From a virus: a DNA stretch of 35,529 bases. The DNA is taken from IMG/VR virus record IMGVR_UViG_3300009414_002491, positions 1 to 35,529 of that record, one strand, 5' to 3'. Below, one piece after another: positions 20,459 through 30,054 of the stretch (positions are counted from its first letter, which is position 1; each line of letters opens with the position of its first letter). Made by a program: the position numbers and the translations under genes. The notes beneath the pieces were generated by a model. That model was not told the origin of the DNA. It was given only the letters and a program-made list of their open reading frames with translations, and made no database searches.

Positions 20459-23400
20459 ATGGCACGTACTCTTACTATTAAGATAGATGCTTCAGGGGCG
20501 GTGACGGGGGGCCGTCTTGCCGAAAAAGCTATTGATGGTGTGGGTGATGCTGCCACTGATCTAGATAAAAAAACTCAGAGGATGCAGGGTTCACTTAATC
20601 GCGCTGCAAAAACAATGCAGTCAGCTGGGCGGAATATGTCGTTGTACCTGACGACTCCCCTTACCGCTCTTAGTGTTCTTGTTCTCCGTACTGCCGGTAA
20701 TTTTGAGGAGGGCATGAACCGAGTTCAAGCTGTGTCAGGAGCAACGCGAGTACAAATGGCGGCGCTCTCAACAGAAGCACGTAGACTAGGCGCAGAGACG
20801 CGCTTTTCAGCAGAACAAGCTGCTGATGCTTTGGGCTTTTTGGCCATGGCAGGTTTCGGTGCAGAGAAGTCTCTGTCTTCCTTAGAAGGCACTTTGCAAC
20901 TAGCAGCTGCCGCACAACTCGGTCTCGGTCAATCAGCAGATATCGTTTCAAATATTTTGACTGGCTTCGCTTTAAATACGGAGGACTTGACTCGGGTCAA
21001 TGATGTCTTGGTCAATACCTTTACGACCACAAATACAAATCTTGTTCAACTTGGGGAGGCTTTTAAATTTGTTGGGCCTATTGCTGCCTCGGCAGGGGTA
21101 ACAATCGAAGAAACTGCTGCTGCTATAGGATTATTGGGCAATGCCGGTTTACAGGCGACGCTTGGTGGGACCGCCCTACGTGGAATGTTCACTCGCTTAT
21201 TGAGTCCGTCAAACGAAGCAAAAGAAATCCTTGATGAATTTGGTATTAGTGCTGTAGATGCTCATGGAAAGCTCCTCCCTTTAACCGATATTCTCCGACA
21301 ACTCGGCCCCTTGGCTAGTGACACAGCACGTCTTATGGCTGTTTTTGGTGAGCGTGCGGGGCCTGGTGTTGCGGCTCTCTTGAGCCAGGGAGTAGATGCA
21401 TTAGAGGACCAAATAGAAAGGGTAAAACAAAGCGGCACAGCGGCGCGCGTGGCAGAGATCCAAATGCAAGGATTAAATGCTAAATTAGATGCGCTCTCCT
21501 CTGCTTTTTCGGAACTGCAACTAGCTATCGCTGACGCTGGGCTCTTGGAGTTCGCCACAAATGGTGCGACAAGCCTCGCAAACTTTACTCGGGAATTAGC
21601 TAAGCTAGACCCCGCAGTCTTATCATTTGCAACAGCCTTGACAGCCTTGACAGCCTTGACTGGGCCTCTTTTATTGTTTGCTGGAGCAACTGCGAAGGCA
21701 CTAGCCGCTTTGGCCGTATTTGCTGCCCCAGCAGCAATGTTGACGGGGATCGGTGCAGTAGTGATAGCGCTATCGGGTTTGTTTGCTATTGTCCAGAAAG
21801 CAAATGAACAAGATTTCAGTAAAATTAGTAACCTGATTAAAATACTTGAAGGACAACTTCCTGGTTTAGAAACAAAGCTACAGGCTGCAATTACAAAAAA
21901 AGACAAGGAACGTATAGACCTCTTCTCTAGAGCACTTGAGATTTTGAACAGGCGTATCCTTTTAGCTAAAGCTAGCACAGTACAATGGCAGGTTGCTGTG
22001 GGAACTTTTACCCCGGTCTTAGATGGTTTTCTAACAACGGCGAAAAAGATCCCTCCTGTGTTAGGCGAAGGAGGAGAGAAAACTGGGGAACTAAGTGATG
22101 CCAAGGAGGACCTGATAGCAGCCTTCGAAGCTGAAGAGAAGCTTCTCCATTCGACAATAGATATCCGACAGCAGCAAATACAAGGTCTTATTGATGAAAA
22201 AGAAGCCCGTATTTTGTTGTATGCCGAGACGCTTCGTGCTCAGGGAGCCTCGGAGGATACGGTAGGTGTTCTTGTTGACTTGATGCGAGAAAAGGAACGC
22301 CTAAAAAACATACTTGAACAGCAAATCACATTGGAAGAGGCCCTTAGCAGAGAACTAGAGAACTTCATTGAGCAATCGCTGGCTGCCTACGATGCTATGA
22401 AGCAACGTGAACGAGCGATTGACGATGCCATAGCAGCAGAACGGTCCCAAATCGCTGTCCAAGAAGTGGCTATACGATTAGAGAGAGAAGTTATTCTTGG
22501 TTTGAAGGATGCAGATAAAGCAACGACACAACTTACTATCGTAGAAATCCTTCATGAACGCACGCTTGTTGACACGACGAAATTCACGAACGAACAGAAG
22601 GATGCCCTGAACGCAAATACGGCGGCAAAGATCGCCAATGCGCGAGCCACAGGGGTACAAAACGCTGCAAATCGCGGGACAGCAGGCACACGTCCCGGAG
22701 ACCCTTTTTCTAGTATCCTCACAGATTTTGCTGTTACTACTTTCCCTGGTATAACAGACGAGTTTGCACAAGGTCTGAATGGCCTGTTACAGATTGGAGA
22801 GCAAAAACTTAGGGACTTTGCGGGGATCACAAGTTCTATTGCTTCAGAACTAGGCGGCAAGCTTGGTAATTTGATTGGACAAGGGCTTGCTAGGGCCATG
22901 GGACTAGGCCCCCTTGGAGGGGCTATTTTAGGGGCTATAGGGGAGCTCCTTGGCTCGGCAATCGGTAGTCTGCTTGATAAACTTTTTCAACCAGGACGAA
23001 TTGAACAAGCCAAGCAAGTTATCAATGAGTTCTTCGGCGAGGTTACCCGCAATCTCGACTTCGATGTTCTTTCTGAAGATTTAGTCGCTTCTGGTCTTGG
23101 ACGGTTTGAACGCACGCTCTCTGATGCCGCACAGAGTCTAGGGGCGGCCTTTGCCGGGGATTTTCGAGACGGAGGACAGGGCATTCTTCAGCGTTTTGGT
23201 GGACAGCTCCTTGCCAATGCCGAGCAATTCGGGCTTACGCTGGAAGAGACGCAGCGCCTCGTCTTAGAATTTGCTGATGCCCTCAACTTTAACCTTGTAG
23301 ATGCACTAGATAACCTGAATCGTCTAACCGCAACGCATGTGAATCAGCAGGGCCTACAACTGTTCGGAATGCGTGCCTTTGTTACGGAACTGGGGGATGC

Positions 23401-26400
23401 ACGTCAAAACCTCAGTAGCTATGCTGATACCACAAATATGACGGTCGATGAACTCACAGGCCTAGCCATTTCTGTTGGGAATGTCGGGTCACAGGTCAAT
23501 ACATTACGTGGGTCCTATGCCGGGCTGATCGACATTGAAACCGAATTTGATGAGCTGGTAGACTCTAATGCCATCGCAGCAGGTTTGCTTGCTGACCAAT
23601 TGGATAACGTTGGGACAGAAGCAGGTATCGCCGGAGACCGTCTCGGATTCTTTGTGGAGGAGGTGCGTTCAGGGGCACTGCATATAGAGGAAGCTATCCT
23701 AGCTCTGCAAAGCGAAGGGTTTTTAACTGGACTAGAGCTGAAACCGTTCATTGTAGATGCTGAGGTTATAGAACAAGAATTAGACCGTGTTCTGCATCGT
23801 ATTGAGGTGGTCGGGGGAGCGGTCGGGGCTACGCTGATCGAGGCAGCAGCAAACGGCATCAAGGATGCCGATGACATATCGGAAGCTTTTGACCAGACTA
23901 TCAAGCAAGCTATTCTGGATATTCGAGTTGGAGAATTTATCGGTGAGAGGTTGCCTGGCCTGCTCGCAGATATTGATTTCAGTAAACCTCTAGACGTCAA
24001 CTCGGCGGCTTTTCAGCGGCTGAGGATAGAGATCGGGCTAACAGGTGCTGAACTTGCTGACTTCATAGAAGGGTTTGATAGTTTTGATATTGATTTCAGC
24101 CTATTTCGTAGGGGCATTTCTTCCGCGGTGTCGCAGGGTATCCTTGACGGAGTAAGCGGGGAGTTTGATCAGGCTACGTTTACAACTACTTTACGAGCCG
24201 CAATCACTGACCCCATTATCGCGACTATTGTAGATGCTATTATTAAGGGGTTCATTGCTGCAGCAGGTATTGAAGGGATCATGCAGCCAGTTCTTGACGT
24301 GATTGCCCGAGATGTGCCCTTGGTTGCGAGCGGCGAACTTCCTCCAGAAGATATGGTCAGGAATATCGGTGTAGTTTTTGATGATATCGATGATAAACTT
24401 TTGGCCTTCATAGAGTCGGCCGCATTTGTATCCTCCTCAGTAGGGAACATGATTGCCTCGGCGCTAGGCATTCCGCCTGCGGTTGATTTAGCTGCGGAAG
24501 GATTTGACACTCTGATTTCCAGGGCGGACGCTTTCATAGGCAGGGCCCCTGACCTACGTACCACAGCTGAGAAAATTGAAGCTATTGAGGAGGAAGGGAA
24601 AAAACTTAGAGAAGGATTGGGCCGCCTCGGTGCTACTTTTGATGCAGGTAGTGAACAGGCGATAAAGCTTACAGAAGCTTACAATAAATCCATCATATCT
24701 CAGGAAGCACAGATTAAGGTTTTAAAAGACAAGGATGCTGCGGAAAAAAAACGTGCCTTTGACGAACAGCAGGCGGAAGCGAAACGTGCCGCAGAGGAAG
24801 CCGCAAATAAACTAGGAACTTTGAATGAAAGTATCACCGCCCTGGGAAACACGGCGGCGGGTCCGAATAGCCTAGCTGAGAATTTTCAAGAGGTAGATGA
24901 CCAAGCTACACAGCTTCGTGTAGATTTGCGGGCTCTTCAAGCAAGTACGGATACTCTGGGTACGTCCATCACCGAAGCCACGGACCGGATTGACGGTGCG
25001 GTGGCCCAAGCAAAGCAGGCTCTAATAGGCGAATTTGTAGACCGCACTATCCGGCCTTTTATTGATGCAGGTCAGGATGCCGGGGATGCCCTTTCCCAGC
25101 TTCAGACAGAATTTCGAACCACTCGGGACAATATCTGGGAACTCGTCACTGTGTCAGGTGACACAGCGTTGGGTATAGACCTCCTTAGTCAGGCTACAGC
25201 GAGTTACCTGGTCCAGGTCCAGGCACTGAGGGATGAATTGGTCGGCCCTATTCGTGATAGTATCACCACCCTTATCCCGGTATTCCGTGATTTTGATGAG
25301 ATTCTTGCTGACGTTGCGACTGCAAGTTCTCTCGAAGAATTACAGTCTCTCAGAGATGAGGCCATTCGCTCAGCTACAGAAGGATTGAATAAAGACATTG
25401 CTGATGCACGAGCCCGGTCTGCTAGCGATATTGCCGCACAACGTGCGGTAATACAGGACCTTATCACCGCGAATAGAGAACAGCTGGCCTTAGATAAACA
25501 GGCAGCTAGAGATGACGCCAGTGCAGCCATAAAAGCAGCTAGAGATAACGCTGACGCCACTATTGATGGACTACGGGAGCAACTAGCCGTACATGAAGAA
25601 TTAGTGCGTCTAGCCGAGGAATACGCAGAAATAAGTGCTGAGGCAACCCGCGCTTTTACACACGCTATGGATAACATCGTGCAAGGCCCTCTTCCCACCC
25701 TTGCCACTATGCTAGAACAGATCGCTTCGACAACAGATGCCAGTGAACTGAGACAGCTACAGGGGGATGTAATCAGTACGGCAGAGGAACGACTACGGCA
25801 GACGATCCAGGTAGCTGAAGAGGCATTCGATGCGGCACAGAAAATAGAAGTCGATCGCCTGCGTCTTCAGGAGGATCAGGTTGAAGAGTTGATACGGCTA
25901 CAGGATACTAAATTCCAGGCGGAGCAGACCGCCTTAAAAGATTTAGCCGATACTGCCCGAGGTGTTGCCGAAGCAGCGAAGTCCACACGCGAGGGCTTTT
26001 TAGGCGGTTCGACTTCCACGCTGGGAGCACGAGCGCAGCTTTCCTTTGTTCAGGGACTATTTGAGTCTGAAGCTGCTGCGGGGCTCGCAGGGGATGCTGA
26101 TGCAGCACGGAGTGCTATTGCGCGGTTTGGGAACCTCGTCAGCCTAACACAAGGGGCTTTTGCTGGAACGAATAAAGGACAGATTATCATTGACAATGCC
26201 TTGGCCACCTTAACGCAGCTAGAGACACAGTTCGGAGCGCAAGCAACAGAAGCCGAGCAGCAAATCATTGCTATTGAAGAAGGAAACGATACTCTTCTCA
26301 GGATTCAAGAACTCATAGATGCTTTGGGTCTTACAGGCACAGAAAGTCAAGAAACTCTACAGGCGCTCTTAGACAATACGGTGGCCTCGCGTGAAGCGGA

Positions 26401-28477
26401 AGAGGCAAAACAGCTCGATACGTCAGCATTTGAATCGGCGGCTATTGCCGAGTTGACCGCTTTAAAAAACGCATTCCTTGCCCAAGTCGGGGATTTAGCA
26501 GCGGGGGTGAGCGGTGGAAACCCTGCCGGGATACAAGCTCTTATTGACCAGGCAGAGGTAGATCGAGATGCCCAAATAGCAACGGCTGAGCGTGTACGTG
26601 ACGACCTTATTGCCGTCTTAGATACCAACAGCAAGAATGAAATTTCAGCGCTTGAGGGGTCACTGAAGGTCCTTATTCAAGAGAACCTGGATGCCTTACA
26701 AATTTTCATTGATGACAGGACTGAGGCCGTTGCTTCAGGATTGAAAGTCCTGCTCAAGGCTATTTCGTCTCGTTTTGAAGTGCTCGCTGCCGAGGCATTG
26801 GGAATTAACACAGAACTGCAAATGTTCATTGACCAGATTGTCCTTCTAGCCGACGCGGCGAACCCGGAGTCTTTGACGGCGGCTATAGCAAATTTTGTTG
26901 GAGCATTAAATACAGGAGATGCGCTCCTGGTCGGTCCTGCGATCACCACGCTTGTAAACAGTTTGACAGATGACCAATTGGCCAAGGTGATTCCAGAACT
27001 TCTTACTGGACTCGACGCATCTCTATTAGGTCCTGCCATTCAAGCAGTGGTGAATAGTCTAACGCATACACAATTAGTGACATTACTGCCTGATATCCTC
27101 AGCGCTTTAAATCCAGACCAACTTCCTATTGCGATTGCGGCGATCGTGTCCAGTCTAAATGTGTCTCAAATCCCCTCTGCCATTGCGATGGTCATTACTA
27201 GTTTGGATGCTTCCCAAATACCGGGAGCCATTACAACAATAATCACAGCAATCTCAGGCGCAGATGGGACAGCAGGGAATATCGTGTTGGCCATTCAGTC
27301 TGTAGTGAGTGCGCTTGCCCCGAATGGCACGCAGGCTGAAATCGCTACGGCTATAGATCAAGTTGTCACGGCAATGAATCCCAGCCAGGTACAATCCGCT
27401 ATCGGAGATATTTTTAATCTCCTCGCCAATGACCCGGCCAGCTTGGATACGGCAATCGACGTACTTATCAGTGAATTAGGCGACCCAGACATAGGACAAG
27501 CTATCACTAGTATTATAACAAATCTCAAGCCTACTGAAGTTAGGGCAGCTATCACTGATTTGATTGGGGGTATAGGCGATCCGGCAACTAAAGCAACGCT
27601 CAAAACCCTGATCGGGGCTTTGGACTTAGGGGGCCTGCTAGATGCGCAAAAGTCAGGGGCTAATGTGTTTGCTTCCCTCGCGCAAGATATTGCCGACTCC
27701 GCTTTTGGGTCGGATCTAGCTGCTTTTAACAGCGCGACTATAGCGGATTTGACGAGGATTCTGGTTAATCAAGCGCAGTTGAGCTTGAACAATGAAGATT
27801 TTCTCGGGCAGCGTCTCGGTCAGATAATGCATCGGATTGGAGACACAGACGTCGGAACGGAATCGGTGCAGGGGAAACTGAAGCAAGTTGGTGATTTGCT
27901 TGGGCGTAATGCAAGCGGTGATACGGTACGTGGATTGCTCCAAAGCATTAAAAATAACACGGGGGATATGGCTAATGATCTGCGATCCGAATCTATCGTG
28001 GCGTCGACAAATATCCCGCTTGGGAACGGTGGGATTGGCATTCGGTTCTTCCCTAACACGACGATTGACCCGCTCAATCATATTGCGGCATCTACGGATC
28101 TGACGGTCAGTCAGCTGGGAAAAATAAGCCATCAGCTAGGTCAAGATACGACGCGGACGACGCAAGAGTTATTGATTGATGTCGTCAAGAATACGGGGAA
28201 TACTGTGGCGGCATTAAACGCCATGGGGGGGCACTCCTTTCCTGCGATTCTCGCTGAGCAAGGATTGCACGGCTTTGTGACTGCCCCGGCCTTCCCGATC
28301 ATAGCCCATCAAGGGGAACGCGTAGATGTGTTCACAGCAAAAGAAACAGCACGCGGAATAGGGGCAGGCGGCGGCATTACCATCAATATAAACGGCGGGA
28401 ACAGTTCCCCTCAACAAATTGCAAATGACGTGGCGCGAGTACTCAGGAATCGCCGCGCGCATGGGGAGCAGATATAG
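20459..28477 (+). CDS. tail tape measure protein (2672 aa)
   Basis: It sets tail length and leads DNA entry. Residues about 1-350 carry the TP901-like tape measure domain: NFEEGMNRVQAVSGA, ARRLGAETRFSAEQAADALGFLAMAG, ALNTEDLTRVNDVLVNTFTTTNTNLVQLGEAFKFVGP and GNAGLQATLGGTALRGMFTRLL. Hydrophobic segments follow near 400-440 (ALAALAVFAAPAAMLTGIGA) and a glycine-zipper stretch at about 797-845 (LGGKLGNLIGQGLARAMGLG), candidates for membrane insertion. Long Ala/Glu/Gln/Lys-rich coiled coils fill much of the rest. Residues 2169-2264 form six 16-residue repeats, and the C-terminus has a Gly-rich ITININGG strand. At roughly 1.5 Å per residue the tail would be about 400 nm (inference). Confidence 0.95.
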   Translation: MARTLTIKIDASGAVTGGRLAEKAIDGVGDAATDLDKKTQRMQGSLNRAAKTMQSAGRNMSLYLTTPLTALSVLVLRTAGNFEEGMNRVQAVSGATRVQMAALSTEARRLGAETRFSAEQAADALGFLAMAGFGAEKSLSSLEGTLQLAAAAQLGLGQSADIVSNILTGFALNTEDLTRVNDVLVNTFTTTNTNLVQLGEAFKFVGPIAASAGVTIEETAAAIGLLGNAGLQATLGGTALRGMFTRLLSPSNEAKEILDEFGISAVDAHGKLLPLTDILRQLGPLASDTARLMAVFGERAGPGVAALLSQGVDALEDQIERVKQSGTAARVAEIQMQGLNAKLDALSSAFSELQLAIADAGLLEFATNGATSLANFTRELAKLDPAVLSFATALTALTALTGPLLLFAGATAKALAALAVFAAPAAMLTGIGAVVIALSGLFAIVQKANEQDFSKISNLIKILEGQLPGLETKLQAAITKKDKERIDLFSRALEILNRRILLAKASTVQWQVAVGTFTPVLDGFLTTAKKIPPVLGEGGEKTGELSDAKEDLIAAFEAEEKLLHSTIDIRQQQIQGLIDEKEARILLYAETLRAQGASEDTVGVLVDLMREKERLKNILEQQITLEEALSRELENFIEQSLAAYDAMKQRERAIDDAIAAERSQIAVQEVAIRLEREVILGLKDADKATTQLTIVEILHERTLVDTTKFTNEQKDALNANTAAKIANARATGVQNAANRGTAGTRPGDPFSSILTDFAVTTFPGITDEFAQGLNGLLQIGEQKLRDFAGITSSIASELGGKLGNLIGQGLARAMGLGPLGGAILGAIGELLGSAIGSLLDKLFQPGRIEQAKQVINEFFGEVTRNLDFDVLSEDLVASGLGRFERTLSDAAQSLGAAFAGDFRDGGQGILQRFGGQLLANAEQFGLTLEETQRLVLEFADALNFNLVDALDNLNRLTATHVNQQGLQLFGMRAFVTELGDARQNLSSYADTTNMTVDELTGLAISVGNVGSQVNTLRGSYAGLIDIETEFDELVDSNAIAAGLLADQLDNVGTEAGIAGDRLGFFVEEVRSGALHIEEAILALQSEGFLTGLELKPFIVDAEVIEQELDRVLHRIEVVGGAVGATLIEAAANGIKDADDISEAFDQTIKQAILDIRVGEFIGERLPGLLADIDFSKPLDVNSAAFQRLRIEIGLTGAELADFIEGFDSFDIDFSLFRRGISSAVSQGILDGVSGEFDQATFTTTLRAAITDPIIATIVDAIIKGFIAAAGIEGIMQPVLDVIARDVPLVASGELPPEDMVRNIGVVFDDIDDKLLAFIESAAFVSSSVGNMIASALGIPPAVDLAAEGFDTLISRADAFIGRAPDLRTTAEKIEAIEEEGKKLREGLGRLGATFDAGSEQAIKLTEAYNKSIISQEAQIKVLKDKDAAEKKRAFDEQQAEAKRAAEEAANKLGTLNESITALGNTAAGPNSLAENFQEVDDQATQLRVDLRALQASTDTLGTSITEATDRIDGAVAQAKQALIGEFVDRTIRPFIDAGQDAGDALSQLQTEFRTTRDNIWELVTVSGDTALGIDLLSQATASYLVQVQALRDELVGPIRDSITTLIPVFRDFDEILADVATASSLEELQSLRDEAIRSATEGLNKDIADARARSASDIAAQRAVIQDLITANREQLALDKQAARDDASAAIKAARDNADATIDGLREQLAVHEELVRLAEEYAEISAEATRAFTHAMDNIVQGPLPTLATMLEQIASTTDASELRQLQGDVISTAEERLRQTIQVAEEAFDAAQKIEVDRLRLQEDQVEELIRLQDTKFQAEQTALKDLADTARGVAEAAKSTREGFLGGSTSTLGARAQLSFVQGLFESEAAAGLAGDADAARSAIARFGNLVSLTQGAFAGTNKGQIIIDNALATLTQLETQFGAQATEAEQQIIAIEEGNDTLLRIQELIDALGLTGTESQETLQALLDNTVASREAEEAKQLDTSAFESAAIAELTALKNAFLAQVGDLAAGVSGGNPAGIQALIDQAEVDRDAQIATAERVRDDLIAVLDTNSKNEISALEGSLKVLIQENLDALQIFIDDRTEAVASGLKVLLKAISSRFEVLAAEALGINTELQMFIDQIVLLADAANPESLTAAIANFVGALNTGDALLVGPAITTLVNSLTDDQLAKVIPELLTGLDASLLGPAIQAVVNSLTHTQLVTLLPDILSALNPDQLPIAIAAIVSSLNVSQIPSAIAMVITSLDASQIPGAITTIITAISGADGTAGNIVLAIQSVVSALAPNGTQAEIATAIDQVVTAMNPSQVQSAIGDIFNLLANDPASLDTAIDVLISELGDPDIGQAITSIITNLKPTEVRAAITDLIGGIGDPATKATLKTLIGALDLGGLLDAQKSGANVFASLAQDIADSAFGSDLAAFNSATIADLTRILVNQAQLSLNNEDFLGQRLGQIMHRIGDTDVGTESVQGKLKQVGDLLGRNASGDTVRGLLQSIKNNTGDMANDLRSESIVASTNIPLGNGGIGIRFFPNTTIDPLNHIAASTDLTVSQLGKISHQLGQDTTRTTQELLIDVVKNTGNTVAALNAMGGHSFPAILAEQGLHGFVTAPAFPIIAHQGERVDVFTAKETARGIGAGGGITININGGNSSPQQIANDVARVLRNRRAHGEQI
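21632..21658 (+). repeat. three tandem copies of a 9-bp unit in the tape measure gene
   Basis: ACAGCCTTG is repeated exactly three times and encodes TAL-TAL-TAL. It is a recent slippage-type expansion in frame, in a hydrophobic stretch where extra residues do no harm. Confidence 0.75.
26963..27250 (+). repeat. region encoding six 16-residue repeats in the tape measure
   Basis: Residues 2169-2264 split into six 16-residue units beginning LTDDQL, LDASLL, LTHTQL, LNPDQL, LNVSQI and LDASQI, each followed by a hydrophobic helix of the form x3-P/A-x2-I-V-x-S. The DNA copies are diverged, so selection is acting on the protein pattern. It looks like a short helical solenoid. Confidence 0.75.
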
Positions 28478-30054
28478 TGGCTATTTCAGCAGCAATGAAA
28501 ACAGCCCTGGCTTCTCATGGAGTGCGCCTTGTTTTTGGCGTGGAAATCAATGGGATCAAGATCAGTATAGATGGCTCATCGACCTCGACTGTACAGCTCT
28601 TAGCAGGTTCTGAGCCGTGGTATAATGAAAGCACGTCACAATGGTTCCGCGAGCCCTGGGAGCTGGGCCTACGGTTCAAGCGGTCTGCACAAAGTGTGTT
28701 GACTGCAAGCGGGGCAACTGTGGTTGTCAATAATTACGGGTCCTTCATTTTCCCCAATTACAACAAAGAACTTGATGCAGACTGGGGTGCTGCGGGATAC
28801 AGCACGGCTGGGCAATCCACTACGGTAACCCTACAGGCCATTCCGAATCAATACTCTCGTTTGGCTCCCGAGGTGGGAACCCTTTTCTCTGGCTTACTGG
28901 AAGAGCACACGTTCACAGATGAGGCATTAACGGTACCGGCGGTCAGTCTCGCGTCTAAGTTGAATACCCGTATCGCAACAGAGCGTATCCTTGCCGTTGA
29001 TTTCGATAATCTTCCAGAGGTAAATATAGGACGGGTCAAGCCGCTTTTACTTGGGACGTGTTATAACGTCCAGCTCATCTCCGTTGACCCCCTCGATCAA
29101 GGCGGGAAGTTTCTTGTCGCCTATCATGGATGCGAAAGTGGCACCTTTTATCGGAATGGGTTAGTCATGGCAGAGGGGGTGGATTACACGATGGACTGGA
29201 CTGGGGATAGTGGCGGAACATTTCTCACGCTTATCAATGCGCGACAAGGAGCGACGATAACCGGAGACGTTGAAGGAATCCGCCCCGCCCATCTTGGCAT
29301 ATTCTCAGATAAACTCACGGAACTGAATCTTGAGGTTTTTATCCAAGCTGGTCTCGCCCTAGTGGACTTTGACACGGCAGGATTAGCCGACTGCCGCTCT
29401 GAATACGACTATAGTATGGGGTTGGCAGTGACTGAAGAAGCGTCTGCTCTGGAGGTCTTTACGCAGCTAAATGGGGGCATCCCCATTATCTTTGAGCAAT
29501 TCCGCGAAGGCGGCTACTTACTTTCTCCCTGGACAAATCCTACAGGAACCGCAGAGATCACGCTGGCAGAAGATATAGAGACGTTTTCTTCCACGTTGGC
29601 AGAGTCTCCTTTGATTCGTGAGGTGATTTATACCTACGCTCCCTATGAGACCGCACAGTCATTCGGTGACTTAGCGACCACTCTACAAGAAGATGATCCT
29701 GACCGTGTTGATCGCCTCGCGCAGTCTGTCCTTGAGTACCGAGATGAGATCAGCTCGACTTCAACGGACATCCCTCCGTTGACAGCTGCTACTCGTATTA
29801 ACTCCCTAGCAGACATTACTGATCTAGCCACAAAGGTACTGAGCCTGTACGGGAAGCCTCACATTCAGATCTCAACTAGTTTGCGGTCTGTAGGAGCCGC
29901 CATCCGGGGGATAGGGAGTGTGATCTCTTTTTCTCGGGAGCGGCAAGGGTTAAATAAGCTGCCTCTTTTAGCACGCGTCGCAGACATGGAAGAAGTCTGG
30001 GACTCTGGAGGAGTGACGACAAACCTTATTTTGTGGAAAGAGGCTACGCTATAA
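28477..30054 (+). CDS. tail-tip/baseplate protein, hub-like
   Basis: A 525-residue protein directly after the tape measure, where tail-tip proteins lie. The N-terminal domain (MKTALASHGVRLVFGVEINGI, WYNESTSQWFREPWELG) resembles a distal-tail fold. The middle has paired strands and turns (GKFLVAYHGCESGTFYRNGL, GVDYTMDWTGDSGG). The C-terminal segment (GIGSVISFSRERQGL, RVADMEEVWDSGGVTTNLILW) resembles the closing beta-domain of hub and tip proteins such as lambda gpJ. The start is GTG 28477, overlapping the tape measure stop. The exact role among tip proteins is not determined. Confidence 0.65.
   Translation: MAISAAMKTALASHGVRLVFGVEINGIKISIDGSSTSTVQLLAGSEPWYNESTSQWFREPWELGLRFKRSAQSVLTASGATVVVNNYGSFIFPNYNKELDADWGAAGYSTAGQSTTVTLQAIPNQYSRLAPEVGTLFSGLLEEHTFTDEALTVPAVSLASKLNTRIATERILAVDFDNLPEVNIGRVKPLLLGTCYNVQLISVDPLDQGGKFLVAYHGCESGTFYRNGLVMAEGVDYTMDWTGDSGGTFLTLINARQGATITGDVEGIRPAHLGIFSDKLTELNLEVFIQAGLALVDFDTAGLADCRSEYDYSMGLAVTEEASALEVFTQLNGGIPIIFEQFREGGYLLSPWTNPTGTAEITLAEDIETFSSTLAESPLIREVIYTYAPYETAQSFGDLATTLQEDDPDRVDRLAQSVLEYRDEISSTSTDIPPLTAATRINSLADITDLATKVLSLYGKPHIQISTSLRSVGAAIRGIGSVISFSRERQGLNKLPLLARVADMEEVWDSGGVTTNLILWKEATL

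Noticed and set aside
20459-28477. Several minus-strand ORFs of 80-280 codons opposite the tape measure gene
   Set aside because: They are Ser/Ala-rich shadows of the biased tape measure sequence on the other strand, with no ribosome binding sites or recognisable domains.
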